From assembly GCF_012999535.1 (NCBI RefSeq), contig NZ_JABBWV010000003.1, forward strand, positions 146,439-210,438: a DNA stretch of 64,000 nt, in the 5' to 3' direction. The stretch is from Microbispora sp. H11081 (GTDB lineage: Bacteria; Actinomycetota; Actinomycetes; Streptosporangiales; Streptosporangiaceae). A program made the translations under genes and the position numbers. This document shows positions 8,683 to 16,558 of this stretch, piece by piece (position 1 is the first letter of the stretch; the number at the start of each line of letters is the position of its first letter). A model generated the notes under the pieces. That model was not told the DNA's origin. It worked only from the letters and a program-made list of their open reading frames with translations, and did no database searches.

Positions 8683-10773
8683 GTGCGTGGCGGTCGAGAG
8701 CCTGGGACGCAAGTGCGGGTACGCGAGCCCGGCCGGGTGCCGGTGGCCGCGTTCGACCGGGCGCCGGTCGCGGTCCTGGTGACCGGTGGGGAGGCGCATC
8801 GGCTGCTCTACGCCAACGACGCCTTCCGGTCGATGTTCGGGGATCTGCCGATCGGGGCCTCCGTACGGCAGGGACTCCGCGACCTCCTCGGGCAGGACAC
8901 CCTCGCCGTGCTCGACGAGGTGAGGAGAACGGGGGAGGCCGTACGCCTCGACGACGTCTCCGCGGGCGCCGGCCGTAGCGGCGGACCACACGAGCGCCTC
9001 TTCCGGATGAGCCTTTCCGGGATCGCCCTCCAGGGCGGCGAGAGCGGGCTGCTGGCGGTGGTCCAGGAGGCCACGTCGGAGGTCGCCGCCACTTGGCGGG
9101 CATCCGTCATGGAGAAGGAGCTTGCCCGCCTCCGGCGCCGTTACCAGAGCATCATGTGGGCGGGCACGCACACCGTGTGGGTGACCGGCCCGCACGGCGA
9201 CTCCAGAGAGAGCCAGGGCTGGCAGCGGCTGACGGGACAGAAGCCGCACGAGAGTCTCGGCCGCGGCTGGATGCGGGCCCTGCACCCCGAGGACCGCGTG
9301 CAGGCCGAGGAGTGGTGGGACAAGGCCGGCGAACAGGAGATCTCGCTGAACGAGGTGACCTACCGCGTCCGCACCCGCGACGGCGTCTACCGGCACATCC
9401 GTTTCCGGTCCGTGCCGGTGCGCCAGAACGGCGAGGTGGTGGAGTGGGTGGGCACCTCCACCGACGTCGAGCGGGAGTGGCAGGAGGAGCGCCGCCGCCG
9501 GCTGCTGGACCACGCCGCGGCCGCGGCGAGCGACATCACCAACCTGGAGGAGATGTGCCAGGCGCTCGCCGAGGTGGTCGTGCCCGAACTCGCCGACACC
9601 TGCGATGTCCACCTGCTTCCCGAGCCGAACGGCGGCCTTCCGCACGCGCGCACCGTCCTCGCCGAGCGCCTCTGTTCCGCCGTACGCGAGGGATTGCCGA
9701 GGCTGCCGCTGCTGAAGGAGCACCACTCCGCCGAGGTGCTGCGGCAGGCGGTGGGGCTGCGCCGCCCCGCCCAGATATCCTTCCCCCGCGGACGTCCTTC
9801 GTTCCGCCACCCCGAGGCGGTCAGGACGTGGGTCGCCGAGATCGGGGCTCACAACGTGGTCATCCTCCCGATCGTCGTCGAAGGCGAGGTCGCGGCCGTG
9901 GTCACGGCCTGCGTCTGCGGGGACCGGCCGCCGATCAGTCCGGCCGACATCGATCTGATGGGGCAGATCCTCGACCACACGCACGACGCCATCGGCAACG
10001 CCCTGCGCTTCCGGCGCACCCAGCGGGTGGCGCTGGCCCTGCAGCACAGCCTGCTGGCCGAGCCGCCCCACGTCCCCGGCCTGGAGCTCGCCGCGCGCTA
10101 CGAGGCGAGCCCCACCGCCGCCGAGATCGGCGGAGACTGGTACGACGCGTTCGTGCTGTCCCGTGGCGTCGTCAAGCTGGTGATCGGCGACGTGGCCGGG
10201 CACGACCTGGCCGCCGCCGTGTGCATGAGCCAGATGCGCAACATGCTGCGGGCGCTCGCCGTCGACCGCGACGAGTCCCCCGGTGACGTCCTGAGGCGGC
10301 TGAACAGCGCCCTGGAGACCCTGAACGGCGAGAGCACCGCCACCTGCGTGCTGGCCCGCCTGGAAAGGGATTACGAGGGCCTGTGGCGGCTGGCGTACTC
10401 GGTGGCCGGGCATCCGCCGCCGTTGCTGGTGACCGGCGAGGGGGAGGGCCGCTTCCTCCAGAACGCGGGCAACCCCCTTCTCGGCCTCTCCTACGAGCAC
10501 CCGTGGATCAGCGCCGTCGAGCCGTTGCCGCCGGACAGCACACTGCTGCTCTACACCGACGGCCTCGTCGAGCGGCGGGGAGAGGACCTCGGTGACGGGC
10601 TCGAACGGCTGCGGCGGTGTGCCGAGCCGCTCGCCCGCGAGCCCCTGGGCCGGTTCTGCGACGAACTGCTCACCGGGATGCCGGTGACGGGCGAGGACGA
10701 CGTCGCCATGATCGCGCTGCGAGTGCCACCGGCCGGGCGCTATGAGGGAGCCGCCTCGTCATCGGCCTCGTAG
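8683..10773 (+). CDS. PAS/GAF-domain PP2C-type serine phosphatase (SpoIIE family)
   Basis: About 696 aa. An N-terminal PAS-like domain (about 20-125) is followed by a PAS/PAC domain (about 150-265, with VRTRDGVYRHIRFR), a GAF-like domain (about 275-430) and a C-terminal SpoIIE/RsbU phosphatase domain (about 445-690). Metal-binding motifs are present: EIGGDWYD at 481-488, GDVAGHD near 505, AGHPPP and YTDGLVE further on. Such proteins dephosphorylate anti-anti-sigma factors in response to a sensed signal. No kinase (RsbW-like) or STAS gene is adjacent, so the partner lies elsewhere. GTG 8683 is preferred because GGGGGAAG (8670-8677) sits at the right distance; an in-frame codon at 8638 would lack one. 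Confidence 0.9.
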   Translation: MRGGREPGTQVRVREPGRVPVAAFDRAPVAVLVTGGEAHRLLYANDAFRSMFGDLPIGASVRQGLRDLLGQDTLAVLDEVRRTGEAVRLDDVSAGAGRSGGPHERLFRMSLSGIALQGGESGLLAVVQEATSEVAATWRASVMEKELARLRRRYQSIMWAGTHTVWVTGPHGDSRESQGWQRLTGQKPHESLGRGWMRALHPEDRVQAEEWWDKAGEQEISLNEVTYRVRTRDGVYRHIRFRSVPVRQNGEVVEWVGTSTDVEREWQEERRRRLLDHAAAAASDITNLEEMCQALAEVVVPELADTCDVHLLPEPNGGLPHARTVLAERLCSAVREGLPRLPLLKEHHSAEVLRQAVGLRRPAQISFPRGRPSFRHPEAVRTWVAEIGAHNVVILPIVVEGEVAAVVTACVCGDRPPISPADIDLMGQILDHTHDAIGNALRFRRTQRVALALQHSLLAEPPHVPGLELAARYEASPTAAEIGGDWYDAFVLSRGVVKLVIGDVAGHDLAAAVCMSQMRNMLRALAVDRDESPGDVLRRLNSALETLNGESTATCVLARLERDYEGLWRLAYSVAGHPPPLLVTGEGEGRFLQNAGNPLLGLSYEHPWISAVEPLPPDSTLLLYTDGLVERRGEDLGDGLERLRRCAEPLAREPLGRFCDELLTGMPVTGEDDVAMIALRVPPAGRYEGAASSSAS

Positions 10774-10838
10774 CCGGGGACCGCGGGCGGCCACCCGACG
10801 TCTCGCGGGAGCGGCCGGGAGTTTTCGACGCGGACAGG

Positions 10839-10864
10839 TGTCAAGACGGCGGCGGCGGCTCCGA
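10839..10864 (+). promoter_or_regulatory. Candidate ECF42-type promoter
   Basis: TGTCAA (10839-10844) and CGA (10862-10864), 17 bp apart, resemble the TGTCGA / CGA elements reported for ECF42 sigma factors upstream of DGPF-protein genes. The DGPF-protein ATG is 52 bp downstream. This is a pattern match only. Confidence 0.35.
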
Positions 10865-10915
10865 CCAACCGGTGGGAGGGCCCCATGGAGGCTCGCGAAC
10901 CACGAGGAGAACGCG

Positions 10916-11287
10916 ATGAAGTTCCTGATCAGCCTGCACATCAACCCGGCCGTGCTGGACGCGCTGACCGACGAGGAGAGGGCGGCGCTCGGCGATGGAC
11001 ACGGCAGGTTCATCGAGGCGCTGAAGCGGTCCGGAGAGCTGATCAGCACACAGGCGCTGGTCGACCCGTCGCAGGCCGCGGTGGTGTCCGTGCGCAACGG
11101 CCAGCCGGTGGTGACCGACGGTCCCTTCCTGGAGGCCAAGGAGTATCTGGGTGGCTTCTACCTGATCGACTGCGAGAGCAGGGAGCGGGCGATCGAACTG
11201 GCGGCGCGAATCCCGGACACCGCGATCGAGGGTCTCGGCGTCGAGGTGCGGCAGGTCATGTTCGCCGACGGACAATTGGAGGCATGA
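10916..11287 (+). CDS. YCII-related (DGPF) family protein paired with ECF42 sigma factor
   Basis: A 123-aa YCII-domain protein with the hallmark motif TDGPFLEAKE near residues 66-75, a variant of the DGPFAETKE signature. These proteins are encoded next to ECF42 sigma factors and in Streptomyces are targets of that sigma; the biochemical role is unknown. A ribosome site GAGGAGA lies just upstream of ATG 10916; upstream in-frame codons from 10742 lack support. The stop overlaps the sigma-factor ATG (ATGA), so the two are translationally coupled. Confidence 0.92.
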   Translation: MKFLISLHINPAVLDALTDEERAALGDGHGRFIEALKRSGELISTQALVDPSQAAVVSVRNGQPVVTDGPFLEAKEYLGGFYLIDCESRERAIELAARIPDTAIEGLGVEVRQVMFADGQLEA

Positions 11288-12498
11288 CAGCACCGGTCGT
11301 CGAGGGCCTGCTGCGTGAGCTCACGCCGCAGGTCCTCGGCGCGCTGGTACGCCGGCACGGCCGGTTCGAGGGGTGCGAGGACGCCGTGCAGGAGGCCGTT
11401 CTCGCCGCCGCCGTGCAGTGGCCGGTCGAGGGAGTGCCGGACAACCCGCGTGGCTGGCTGTCGACCGTGGCGTCCCGGCGGCTCATCGACCAGATGCGCA
11501 GCGACCAAGCGCGCCGTGAGCGGGAGTCGGTGACGGCCGCCGTCGAGGTGATGCCGGAGGACGTGCCGGACACCGACGACACGCTCGTCCTGCTCTTTCT
11601 GTGCTGCCATCCCACGCTGACCGCGGCCTCCCAGGTCGCCCTGACGCTGCGGGCGGTCGGCGGCCTGACCACCGCCGAGATCGCCCGCGCGTTCCTGGTG
11701 CCGGAGGCCACGATGGCGGCCAGGATCAGCCGGGCCAAGCAGCGCGTCAAAGCCGCCGGGAGCTCGTTCGGCCTGCCGGACGGCGCGGAGCTCCAGGAGC
11801 GGCTCCGGGTCGTCCTGCACGTGCTCTACCTGATCTTCAACGAGGGCTACACCGCCTCCTCGGGCAGCGATCTGCACCGCGCCGACCTCGCGAACGAAGC
11901 GATCCGGCTGGCCCGGATGGTGCAGGCCCAGCTGCCCGGCGACGGCGAGGTCACCGGGCTGCTCGCGCTGATGTTGCTGACCCACGCCCGCAGAGAGGCA
12001 CGTACGGATCCGGCCGGCGATCTGGTGCCGCTCGACGAGCAGGACCGCACGAAGTGGGACCGCGGGCTGGTGGACGAGGGCGTCGAGCTGATCAAGGCGG
12101 CGCTGGGCGGCCCGGCGCTGGGGCCGTACCAGCTCCAGGCCGCCATCGCCGCCACGCATGCCGACGCGGCCACGGCCGAGGAGACCGATTGGCCGCAGGT
12201 GCACGCCCTCTATCTGATCCTGGAGCGGATCGCGCCCAACCCGATGGTCACCCTCAACCGGGCGATCGCGCTCGCCGAGATCGAGGGCCCGGAGGCCGGG
12301 CTGGCCTTGTTGTCCACGTTGGACGGTGACGAGCGGTTGGCCGGGCATCACCGGTTGCTGTCCGTGCGCGCGCATCTGCTGGAGAAGACCGGCGACAGGG
12401 CCGGGGCGTACGAGCACTACCGGCGGGCCGCGAGGTCCACCGCCAGCATGGCCGAGCGGCGCTACCTGGAGTCCCGGGCCGGCCGGGTGAGGGCGTAG
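11284..12498 (+). CDS. ECF42 family RNA polymerase sigma factor with C-terminal TPR-like extension
   Basis: A 404-aa sigma factor, far longer than a standard 190-aa ECF. Region 2 lies at about 15-80 (EDAVQEAVL) and region 4 at about 100-155 (TTAEIARAFLVPEATMAARISRAK). The remaining 240 residues form the helical extension of the ECF42 group (DUF6596 and TPR-like), including FNEGYTAS. ECF42 sigmas have no anti-sigma; the C-terminal extension is thought to be required for activity. It is coupled to the upstream DGPF protein, the arrangement that defines the group. Confidence 0.92.
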   Translation: MTAPVVEGLLRELTPQVLGALVRRHGRFEGCEDAVQEAVLAAAVQWPVEGVPDNPRGWLSTVASRRLIDQMRSDQARRERESVTAAVEVMPEDVPDTDDTLVLLFLCCHPTLTAASQVALTLRAVGGLTTAEIARAFLVPEATMAARISRAKQRVKAAGSSFGLPDGAELQERLRVVLHVLYLIFNEGYTASSGSDLHRADLANEAIRLARMVQAQLPGDGEVTGLLALMLLTHARREARTDPAGDLVPLDEQDRTKWDRGLVDEGVELIKAALGGPALGPYQLQAAIAATHADAATAEETDWPQVHALYLILERIAPNPMVTLNRAIALAEIEGPEAGLALLSTLDGDERLAGHHRLLSVRAHLLEKTGDRAGAYEHYRRAARSTASMAERRYLESRAGRVRA

Positions 12499-12508
12499 CC
12501 CCGGGCCT

Positions 12509-12691
12509 TCAGACCCCCAGCAGGTGCCTGAGGAGCAGCAGCGCGATCTCCAGCCCCAGCCGCAGGCCTGTCCCCGCGTCGGCGGAACCCACCAGCGCGA
12601 GGGCGAGCGGCGTCAGGACGGGGACCAGGACGCGGGCCGTCCTGGCCAGGGTGCGCGGCAGCGTGAACGGCACGGAAATCGTGATCGTCAT
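12509..12691 (-). CDS. Small hydrophobic protein (60 aa) downstream of M-box
   Basis: A 60-aa protein. ATG 12691 is chosen because the minus-strand ribosome site AGGAGG lies 7-8 bp upstream; a longer in-frame version to 12739 has none. Residues 9-22 are basic and amphipathic (two LARTAR-like turns), 23-35 hydrophobic (VLVPVLTPLALAL) and 45-60 hydrophobic again, consistent with one or two short membrane helices. It follows the 49-aa ORF by 44 bp and is the last gene before the convergent ECF42 gene. Both ORFs lie downstream of a predicted Mg2+ riboswitch, suggesting a Mg2+-stress membrane peptide; that function is inference. Confidence 0.6.
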   Translation of the reverse strand: MTITISVPFTLPRTLARTARVLVPVLTPLALALVGSADAGTGLRLGLEIALLLLRHLLGV

Positions 12692-12735
12692 GACGGGACC
12701 TCCTGTCTCGTGCCGGACGGCACGGAGGGAACCCG

Positions 12736-12885
12736 TCACCCGGCCCGGCAGCGGCAGCGGGCGGCGACCGCGCCTGCGGCCCCGGAGCCCCGCGGCATGG
12801 CGCGGAAGGCGCTGCGGAAGGTGCCGAGGAAGGTGCCGAGGAAGGTGACGGGATGGGATGGTGTCGGACTACTGCCGGAAGTCAT
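12736..12885 (-). CDS. Small ORF (49 aa) directly downstream of M-box; possible leader peptide
   Basis: A 49-aa frame with ATG 12885 and a strong ribosome site GAGGAGG (complement of 12894-12900), 8 bp upstream. The N-terminus is Pro-rich early (SPTPSHP at residues 6-12), the middle contains a direct repeat FLGT-FLGT (DNA repeat AAGGTGCCGAGG on the plus strand), and the C-terminus is basic with two Cys. The ribosome site can be sequestered in an ACCTC/GAGGT hairpin (12893-12905). It could be a real peptide or a regulatory leader like the Pro-containing MgtL of enterobacteria. No homologue is recognised. Confidence 0.45.
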   Translation of the reverse strand: MTSGSSPTPSHPVTFLGTFLGTFRSAFRAMPRGSGAAGAVAARCRCRAG

Positions 12886-12980
12886 CCCGACCACCTCCTC
12901 GAGGTCGTACGGCGACACTCATGGCACGGCGGACCGCGCCGGTGGCGCCTGTCGATTCGCACCCCTCACGTAAGAGCTTC

Positions 12981-13122
12981 GGCACCGCGCGGCGTGATCC
13001 CTCAAAGGAAGCCACCTGGGGTCACCCCTTAAGCCGGGGAGACCTGTCCTGACCCGGGGCGTCTCTCGACGAGGAGGGTCAGTGGCCTGTGTCCGCGCGG
13101 ACGCCTCACCGAACGAGGTGCC
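12981..13122 (-). promoter_or_regulatory. M-box (ykoK-type) Mg2+ riboswitch
   Basis: Read on the minus strand, the segment contains the ordered M-box landmarks: GGTGAGGC (13110-13103), a GTCC-GCGC-GGAC hairpin followed by ACA, a GCCACTG...CCC stretch, GAGAGACGCC, GGGTCA, ACAGG, TCTCCCCGGCTTAAGG, and a closing GGTGGC that pairs with GCCAC. The outer stem GGCACC (13122-13117) / GGTGCC (12986-12981) closes it, with two further CG pairs inside. M-box RNAs bind Mg2+ and switch off downstream genes when Mg2+ is plentiful. A promoter lies just upstream (13132-13161); downstream are only the 49-aa and 60-aa ORFs. No U-tract terminator is seen, so control of ribosome-site access is possible. The rest of this 312-bp gap (12886-13197) holds only short hairpins. 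Confidence 0.85.
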
Positions 13123-13131
13123 TGCTCCTCC

Positions 13132-13161
13132 AGTAGAACCCCGGCGGCATGATCGGGTCAA
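13132..13161 (-). promoter_or_regulatory. Promoter for the M-box transcript
   Basis: On the minus strand, -35 TTGACC (complement of 13156-13161) and -10 TCTACT (complement of 13132-13137) are 18 bp apart. The transcript would begin near 13125, immediately before the outer stem of the M-box. Confidence 0.55.
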
Positions 13162-13197
13162 ACCCCGCCCTGGTCAGAGGGCCTGCCGTCCGGCGGG

Positions 13198-13398
13198 TCA
13201 GGGCGTCGGGAACGTGGAGAGCGTCACGTAGGTGACGTGGCCGTCCGCCATGACGAGGGCGACCCGCTGGCCGGGACGCAGGTGCCGCAGCGGTCCGGCG
13301 TCGAAGGCCGCGCCGTCGAAGGGGATCCTGGTGCCGTCGTCGAGGAAGACCCAGCCCGAGCGGGTCGCGGGGTCGAAGCTCTGCACCGTCGCCTGCAC
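13198..13398 (-). CDS. Small cold-shock-like OB-fold protein
   Basis: A 66-aa protein beginning MQATVQSFDPATRSG, with a beta-rich pattern (VFLDDGTRIPFD, RPGQRVALVM) that resembles a cold-shock/OB fold lacking the usual RNP1 aromatic motif. Similar short proteins sit beside regulators in many actinomycetes and are annotated as cold-shock proteins. Nucleic-acid binding is plausible but the key aromatic residues are reduced to Trp16 and Phe18. It lies 9 bp downstream of the TetR gene on the same strand and may be co-transcribed with it. Confidence 0.7.
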   Translation of the reverse strand: MQATVQSFDPATRSGWVFLDDGTRIPFDGAAFDAGPLRHLRPGQRVALVMADGHVTYVTLSTFPTP

Positions 13399-13407
13399 GC
13401 GGCCAGA

Positions 13408-14157
13408 CTATCGCCGCGACCGGCTCTCCTCGTCGGGGTCCTGCTCGCCGACGTAGGAGGCGAGGCCGCGCAGGATGATCTCCACGCCGAGCTCGAACCG
13501 GTAGTCGTTCGACTCGTCCATCATCAGGTCGGCGAGCGCCACCAGGTTCGGGAACCGGTCGGGCGGCAGCGAGGCGAAGTAGTCGTTGACCTCCTCGCGC
13601 ATCTGCTCCGGGGCGTTGCCGCCGGTCTCCGGGTAGCGGTCCCGCCAGAGGCTCTCCTCAAGCACGAACCCGTCGATGTACGTCGAGAGCAGGTCGCCCG
13701 CGATGGCCTGGACCCTCCTCGGCAGACCGGCCGCCGCGAAGAGGCCCAGCAGTTTCTCCACGTGGGGGAGCAGTTCCGGTGCGAAGGGCACGTTGCCCAG
13801 GGAGATCTTCGCCAGGTCCCGGTGGCCGAGCAGCCTCCGGCGGCCCTGGCGGGCGAAGTCCATGACCTGCTCCCGCCATCGGGCGGGGTCGGGCTCGGGC
13901 AGGTCGTAGCCCTCGAAGACGCGGTTGTACATCAGCCGCAGCAGCTCGTCCTTGTCGCGTACGTGGACGTACAGCGCCGATACGGCGACGCCGAGCTCGG
14001 CGGCGACCTGCCGCATGCTCAGCCGGTCGTAGCCCTCGCGGTCGAGGACCGTGTAGGCGGCGTCGACGATCCGCTCGCGGGTGAGGGGCACTCTGGCCGG
14101 CGTACGTCTTCTCGGCGGACGCTCCCACGGCGGTGTGGGCATGTCCGGCTGCGTCAT
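13408..14157 (-). CDS. TetR family regulator (TetR_C_1 type) of the adjacent MFS gene
   Basis: A 249-aa regulator. A Pro/Arg-rich lead (about 1-25) precedes the helix-turn-helix (about 27-75: LSMRQVAAELGVAVSALYVHVRDKDELL), followed by the tetracycline-repressor-type C-terminal domain. Start ATG 14157 has GGAGG upstream on the minus strand. It is divergent from an EmrB/QacA-type transporter, the classic repressor/efflux layout. The intergenic region carries six GAAC-type sites (14190-14335) that are probable operators. The ligand is presumably an antibiotic or toxic compound exported by the transporter; this is inference. Confidence 0.9.
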   Translation of the reverse strand: MTQPDMPTPPWERPPRRRTPARVPLTRERIVDAAYTVLDREGYDRLSMRQVAAELGVAVSALYVHVRDKDELLRLMYNRVFEGYDLPEPDPARWREQVMDFARQGRRRLLGHRDLAKISLGNVPFAPELLPHVEKLLGLFAAAGLPRRVQAIAGDLLSTYIDGFVLEESLWRDRYPETGGNAPEQMREEVNDYFASLPPDRFPNLVALADLMMDESNDYRFELGVEIILRGLASYVGEQDPDEESRSRR

Positions 14158-14189
14158 GAAGGACCTCCCGGTGTTCCGCTCATGGTAGT

Positions 14190-14335
14190 GAACACCGCTC
14201 CGCGCTCCAGAACAGCGCTCTAAACGCGATATATCTTGTCGATGTCAAAGACGCGATATAGCGTGGTGAACATCGCACTTGTAGCTGAACAGTGATCGGT
14301 GATAGAACGATGCTCAGTTACAGTGAACAGCGTTC
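14190..14335. promoter_or_regulatory. Cluster of six GAAC-type operator sites
   Basis: Eleven-bp near-palindromes of consensus GAACANYGCTC occur at 14190-14200, 14210-14220, 14268-14278, 14287-14297, 14305-14315 and 14325-14335. The last is part of the perfect inverted repeat TGAAC-AGC-GTTCA. Neighbouring sites are 18-20 bp apart except across the central gap, which holds a direct repeat of ACGCGATATA (14224-14233, 14251-14260) and probable -35/-10 elements for both directions. Confidence 0.6.
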
Positions 14336-14353
14336 AGTTCTCCAGGAGGAGTG

Positions 14354-15817
14354 ATGTCGGAATCCATCACCGCGCCGGCGTCGGCGGCACCGACGGCCGG
14401 AGCGCCGTACCGCTGGCGCTGGGCGGCGCTCTTCGTGATCCTCGCCGCGGAGGTCATGGACCTCGTCGACGCGACGGTCACCAACATCGCGGCGCCGAGC
14501 ATGCGCGCCGATCTCGGCGGCTCGGAGGGGACCATCCAGTGGATGGGCGCCGCCTACACCCTGGCCATGGCCGTCGGCCTGATCACCGGAGGAAGGCTGG
14601 GGGACATCTTCGGCCGCAAGCGGATGTTCCTGATCGGCGCGGCCGGCTTCACCGCCGGATCGCTGCTGTGCGCCGTCGCCCAGTCGCCCGAGATGCTCAT
14701 CGGCGCGCGGGTGATCCAGGGCCTGTTCGGCTCGGTCATGCTGCCGCAGGGGCTCGGGATGATCAAGGAGATGTTCCCGCCCGCGGAGGCGGGCAAGGCG
14801 TTCGGCATGTTCGGGCCGGTCATGGGCCTGTCCGCGGTCGGCGGCCCGATCCTCGCGGGCTGGCTGGTCGAGGCCGACTTCTGGGGCACCGGCTGGCGGA
14901 TGATCTTCCTGCTCAACCTGCCGCTGGGCCTCGCCGCTCTGGCCGCCGGGATGCGCTACCTGCCCGAGTCGAGGTCGCCGCACCCGCTGCGCCTCGACCT
15001 GGGCGGGATGGCGCTCGCGTCCCTGGGCGGCTTCCTGGTGATCTACCCGCTCGTCCAGGGCCGCGAGTACGACTGGCCGCTCTGGGCGTTCGTCATGCTC
15101 GTCGCCGCGGTCGTCGTCTTCGCCGTCTTCGGCCTGGTCCAGTCGCGCCGCAGCCGTTCCGGAGGCGACCCGCTGATCGTGCCGAGCCTGTTCCGCAAGC
15201 GCGCGTTCACCGGCGGCCTGTTCACCGGCATCGTGTTCTTCTCCGGCATGGCCGGGTTCATGCTGGTCTTCAACCTCTACACGCAGATGGGGCTCGGCTA
15301 CTCGGCGCTCAAGGCAGGCCTGGCGATGGCCCCGTGGTCGGCCGGCATGATCGTCGGATTCGGTCTCGCGCAGCCGCTGCAGCGGTTCGGGCGCAGGCTC
15401 CTCCAGGGCGGCACCCTTGTCATGGTGCTGGGCGTGATCGGCGTCGTGCTCACGCTGAACATCGCGGGCACGCACCCCAACCCGTGGCAGCTCGCCCCGG
15501 CCCTCGTGGTGGCGGGGGTCGGCATGGGCCTGCTGATGTCGCCGTTCTTCGACATCGTGCTGGCCGGAGTGGAGCAGCACGAGACGGGTTCCGCCTCCGG
15601 CAGCCTGACGGCCGTGCAGCAACTGGGCAGCGCGTTCGGCTACGCCCTGATCGGCACGGTCTTCTTCGACCTGCTCGGCGACACGCCGGGCATCGGCGGC
15701 TTCGACCACGCGATGAAGGTGACCCTCTGGGTGGTCGCGGGGATGCTCGTGGTGACGTTCGCGGTGGCATTCCTCCTGCCCAGGCACGCTCGCGAGAACG
15801 CCGAGGCGGCGCACTGA
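14354..15817 (+). CDS. MFS drug-efflux transporter, DHA2 (EmrB/QacA) type
   Basis: A 487-aa protein with about 14 hydrophobic segments. Family motifs are visible: LDVT-like MDLVDATVTNIAAPSM in the first helix (motif D1), and GRLGDIFGRKRMF in the loop after helix 2 (motif A). It is a proton-coupled exporter of drugs or toxic compounds in the cytoplasmic membrane. AGGAGGA (14344-14350) precedes ATG 14354; a GTG at 14351 abuts that site and is less likely. It is divergent from its presumed TetR repressor and preceded by six operator-like sites. Confidence 0.93.
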   Translation: MSESITAPASAAPTAGAPYRWRWAALFVILAAEVMDLVDATVTNIAAPSMRADLGGSEGTIQWMGAAYTLAMAVGLITGGRLGDIFGRKRMFLIGAAGFTAGSLLCAVAQSPEMLIGARVIQGLFGSVMLPQGLGMIKEMFPPAEAGKAFGMFGPVMGLSAVGGPILAGWLVEADFWGTGWRMIFLLNLPLGLAALAAGMRYLPESRSPHPLRLDLGGMALASLGGFLVIYPLVQGREYDWPLWAFVMLVAAVVVFAVFGLVQSRRSRSGGDPLIVPSLFRKRAFTGGLFTGIVFFSGMAGFMLVFNLYTQMGLGYSALKAGLAMAPWSAGMIVGFGLAQPLQRFGRRLLQGGTLVMVLGVIGVVLTLNIAGTHPNPWQLAPALVVAGVGMGLLMSPFFDIVLAGVEQHETGSASGSLTAVQQLGSAFGYALIGTVFFDLLGDTPGIGGFDHAMKVTLWVVAGMLVVTFAVAFLLPRHARENAEAAH

Positions 15818-15839
15818 CCGCGGCGGCCGCCTCGGAGGC

Positions 15840-16481
15840 TCAGCCGGATGTCAGGGACAACCGGGCCGCGACCTCCGCGGTGGCGGGCCCGACGCCCAGG
15901 GCCAGGGCGGCGCGCAGGTCCTCCACCGTGTCCACGTCCCTGCGCACGGAGTCGATGCCGGACAGGGACAGCTCCTTGGCCCCTTCGGACAGGTGCCTGA
16001 CCCTCGACTCGCCGCCGAACCCCGGCAGGAAGGGCACGCCGGGCCGTACGCCGTAGAACGTCGTGCCCACCTCGGCCGCGTCGGGGACGAAGGACTGGTC
16101 GAACTCCAGCGCGGCCGTGAGCACCGTCGTCAGCTCCGCGGGCCGCAAAGCGGGCAGGTCGGCCTGCAGGGCGCCGACGGCGTCGTCCGGCGCGAGCCGT
16201 ACGGCCTCCGCCGCGCCCGCCCGCAGGGCGGTGTTGAGCCCCCGGTCCGGGTCGGAGACCACGTGGGCGCCGAGCGCGGCCAGCCGCCGAGCGGGCAGCG
16301 GGTCGGCCGTCACGACCACCACGCGCGCCACCAGCGGGCACCGCAGCGCCGCCGCCACGGTGTCGGAGGCCACCGCGACCGCGAGGTCGGTCCGGTGCGG
16401 CCCGGCCGCGGCGGCGAGCCGCGTCTTGGCCCGGATCAAGGTTTTCACCGGGACGACTATTGACCATCGCGCGAGGTGCAT
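15840..16481 (-). CDS. fbiD: 2-phospho-L-lactate / phosphoenolpyruvate guanylyltransferase (CofC/FbiD)
   Basis: A 213-aa nucleotidyltransferase of coenzyme F420 synthesis. FbiD activates phosphoenolpyruvate with GTP, supplying the product used by FbiA. Family features seen are WSIVVPVKTLIRAKTRL (N-terminal nucleotide loop), LQADLPAL in the middle and SRVRHL toward the C-terminus. ATG 16481 (MHLARWS) is taken as the start because similarity begins there; an upstream in-frame codon at 16511 adds 10 residues. It is divergent from plsC, and the fbiD-plsC-gpsA-ddl-thiL order is widely conserved in actinobacteria. Confidence 0.9.
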   Translation of the reverse strand: MHLARWSIVVPVKTLIRAKTRLAAAAGPHRTDLAVAVASDTVAAALRCPLVARVVVVTADPLPARRLAALGAHVVSDPDRGLNTALRAGAAEAVRLAPDDAVGALQADLPALRPAELTTVLTAALEFDQSFVPDAAEVGTTFYGVRPGVPFLPGFGGESRVRHLSEGAKELSLSGIDSVRRDVDTVEDLRAALALGVGPATAEVAARLSLTSG

Positions 16482-16558
16482 ACCTGTAGCATCCCGCCTC
16501 GACATCGCCAATGGCCAACCGGGAGACTTGTGCCGGATCCCGGTGATTTGGAGACCCT

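Noticed and set aside
12736-12918. Longer version of the 49-aa ORF starting at GTG 12918
   Set aside because: The added 11 codons overlie the ribosome-site region; GAGGAGG at the right distance supports ATG 12885.
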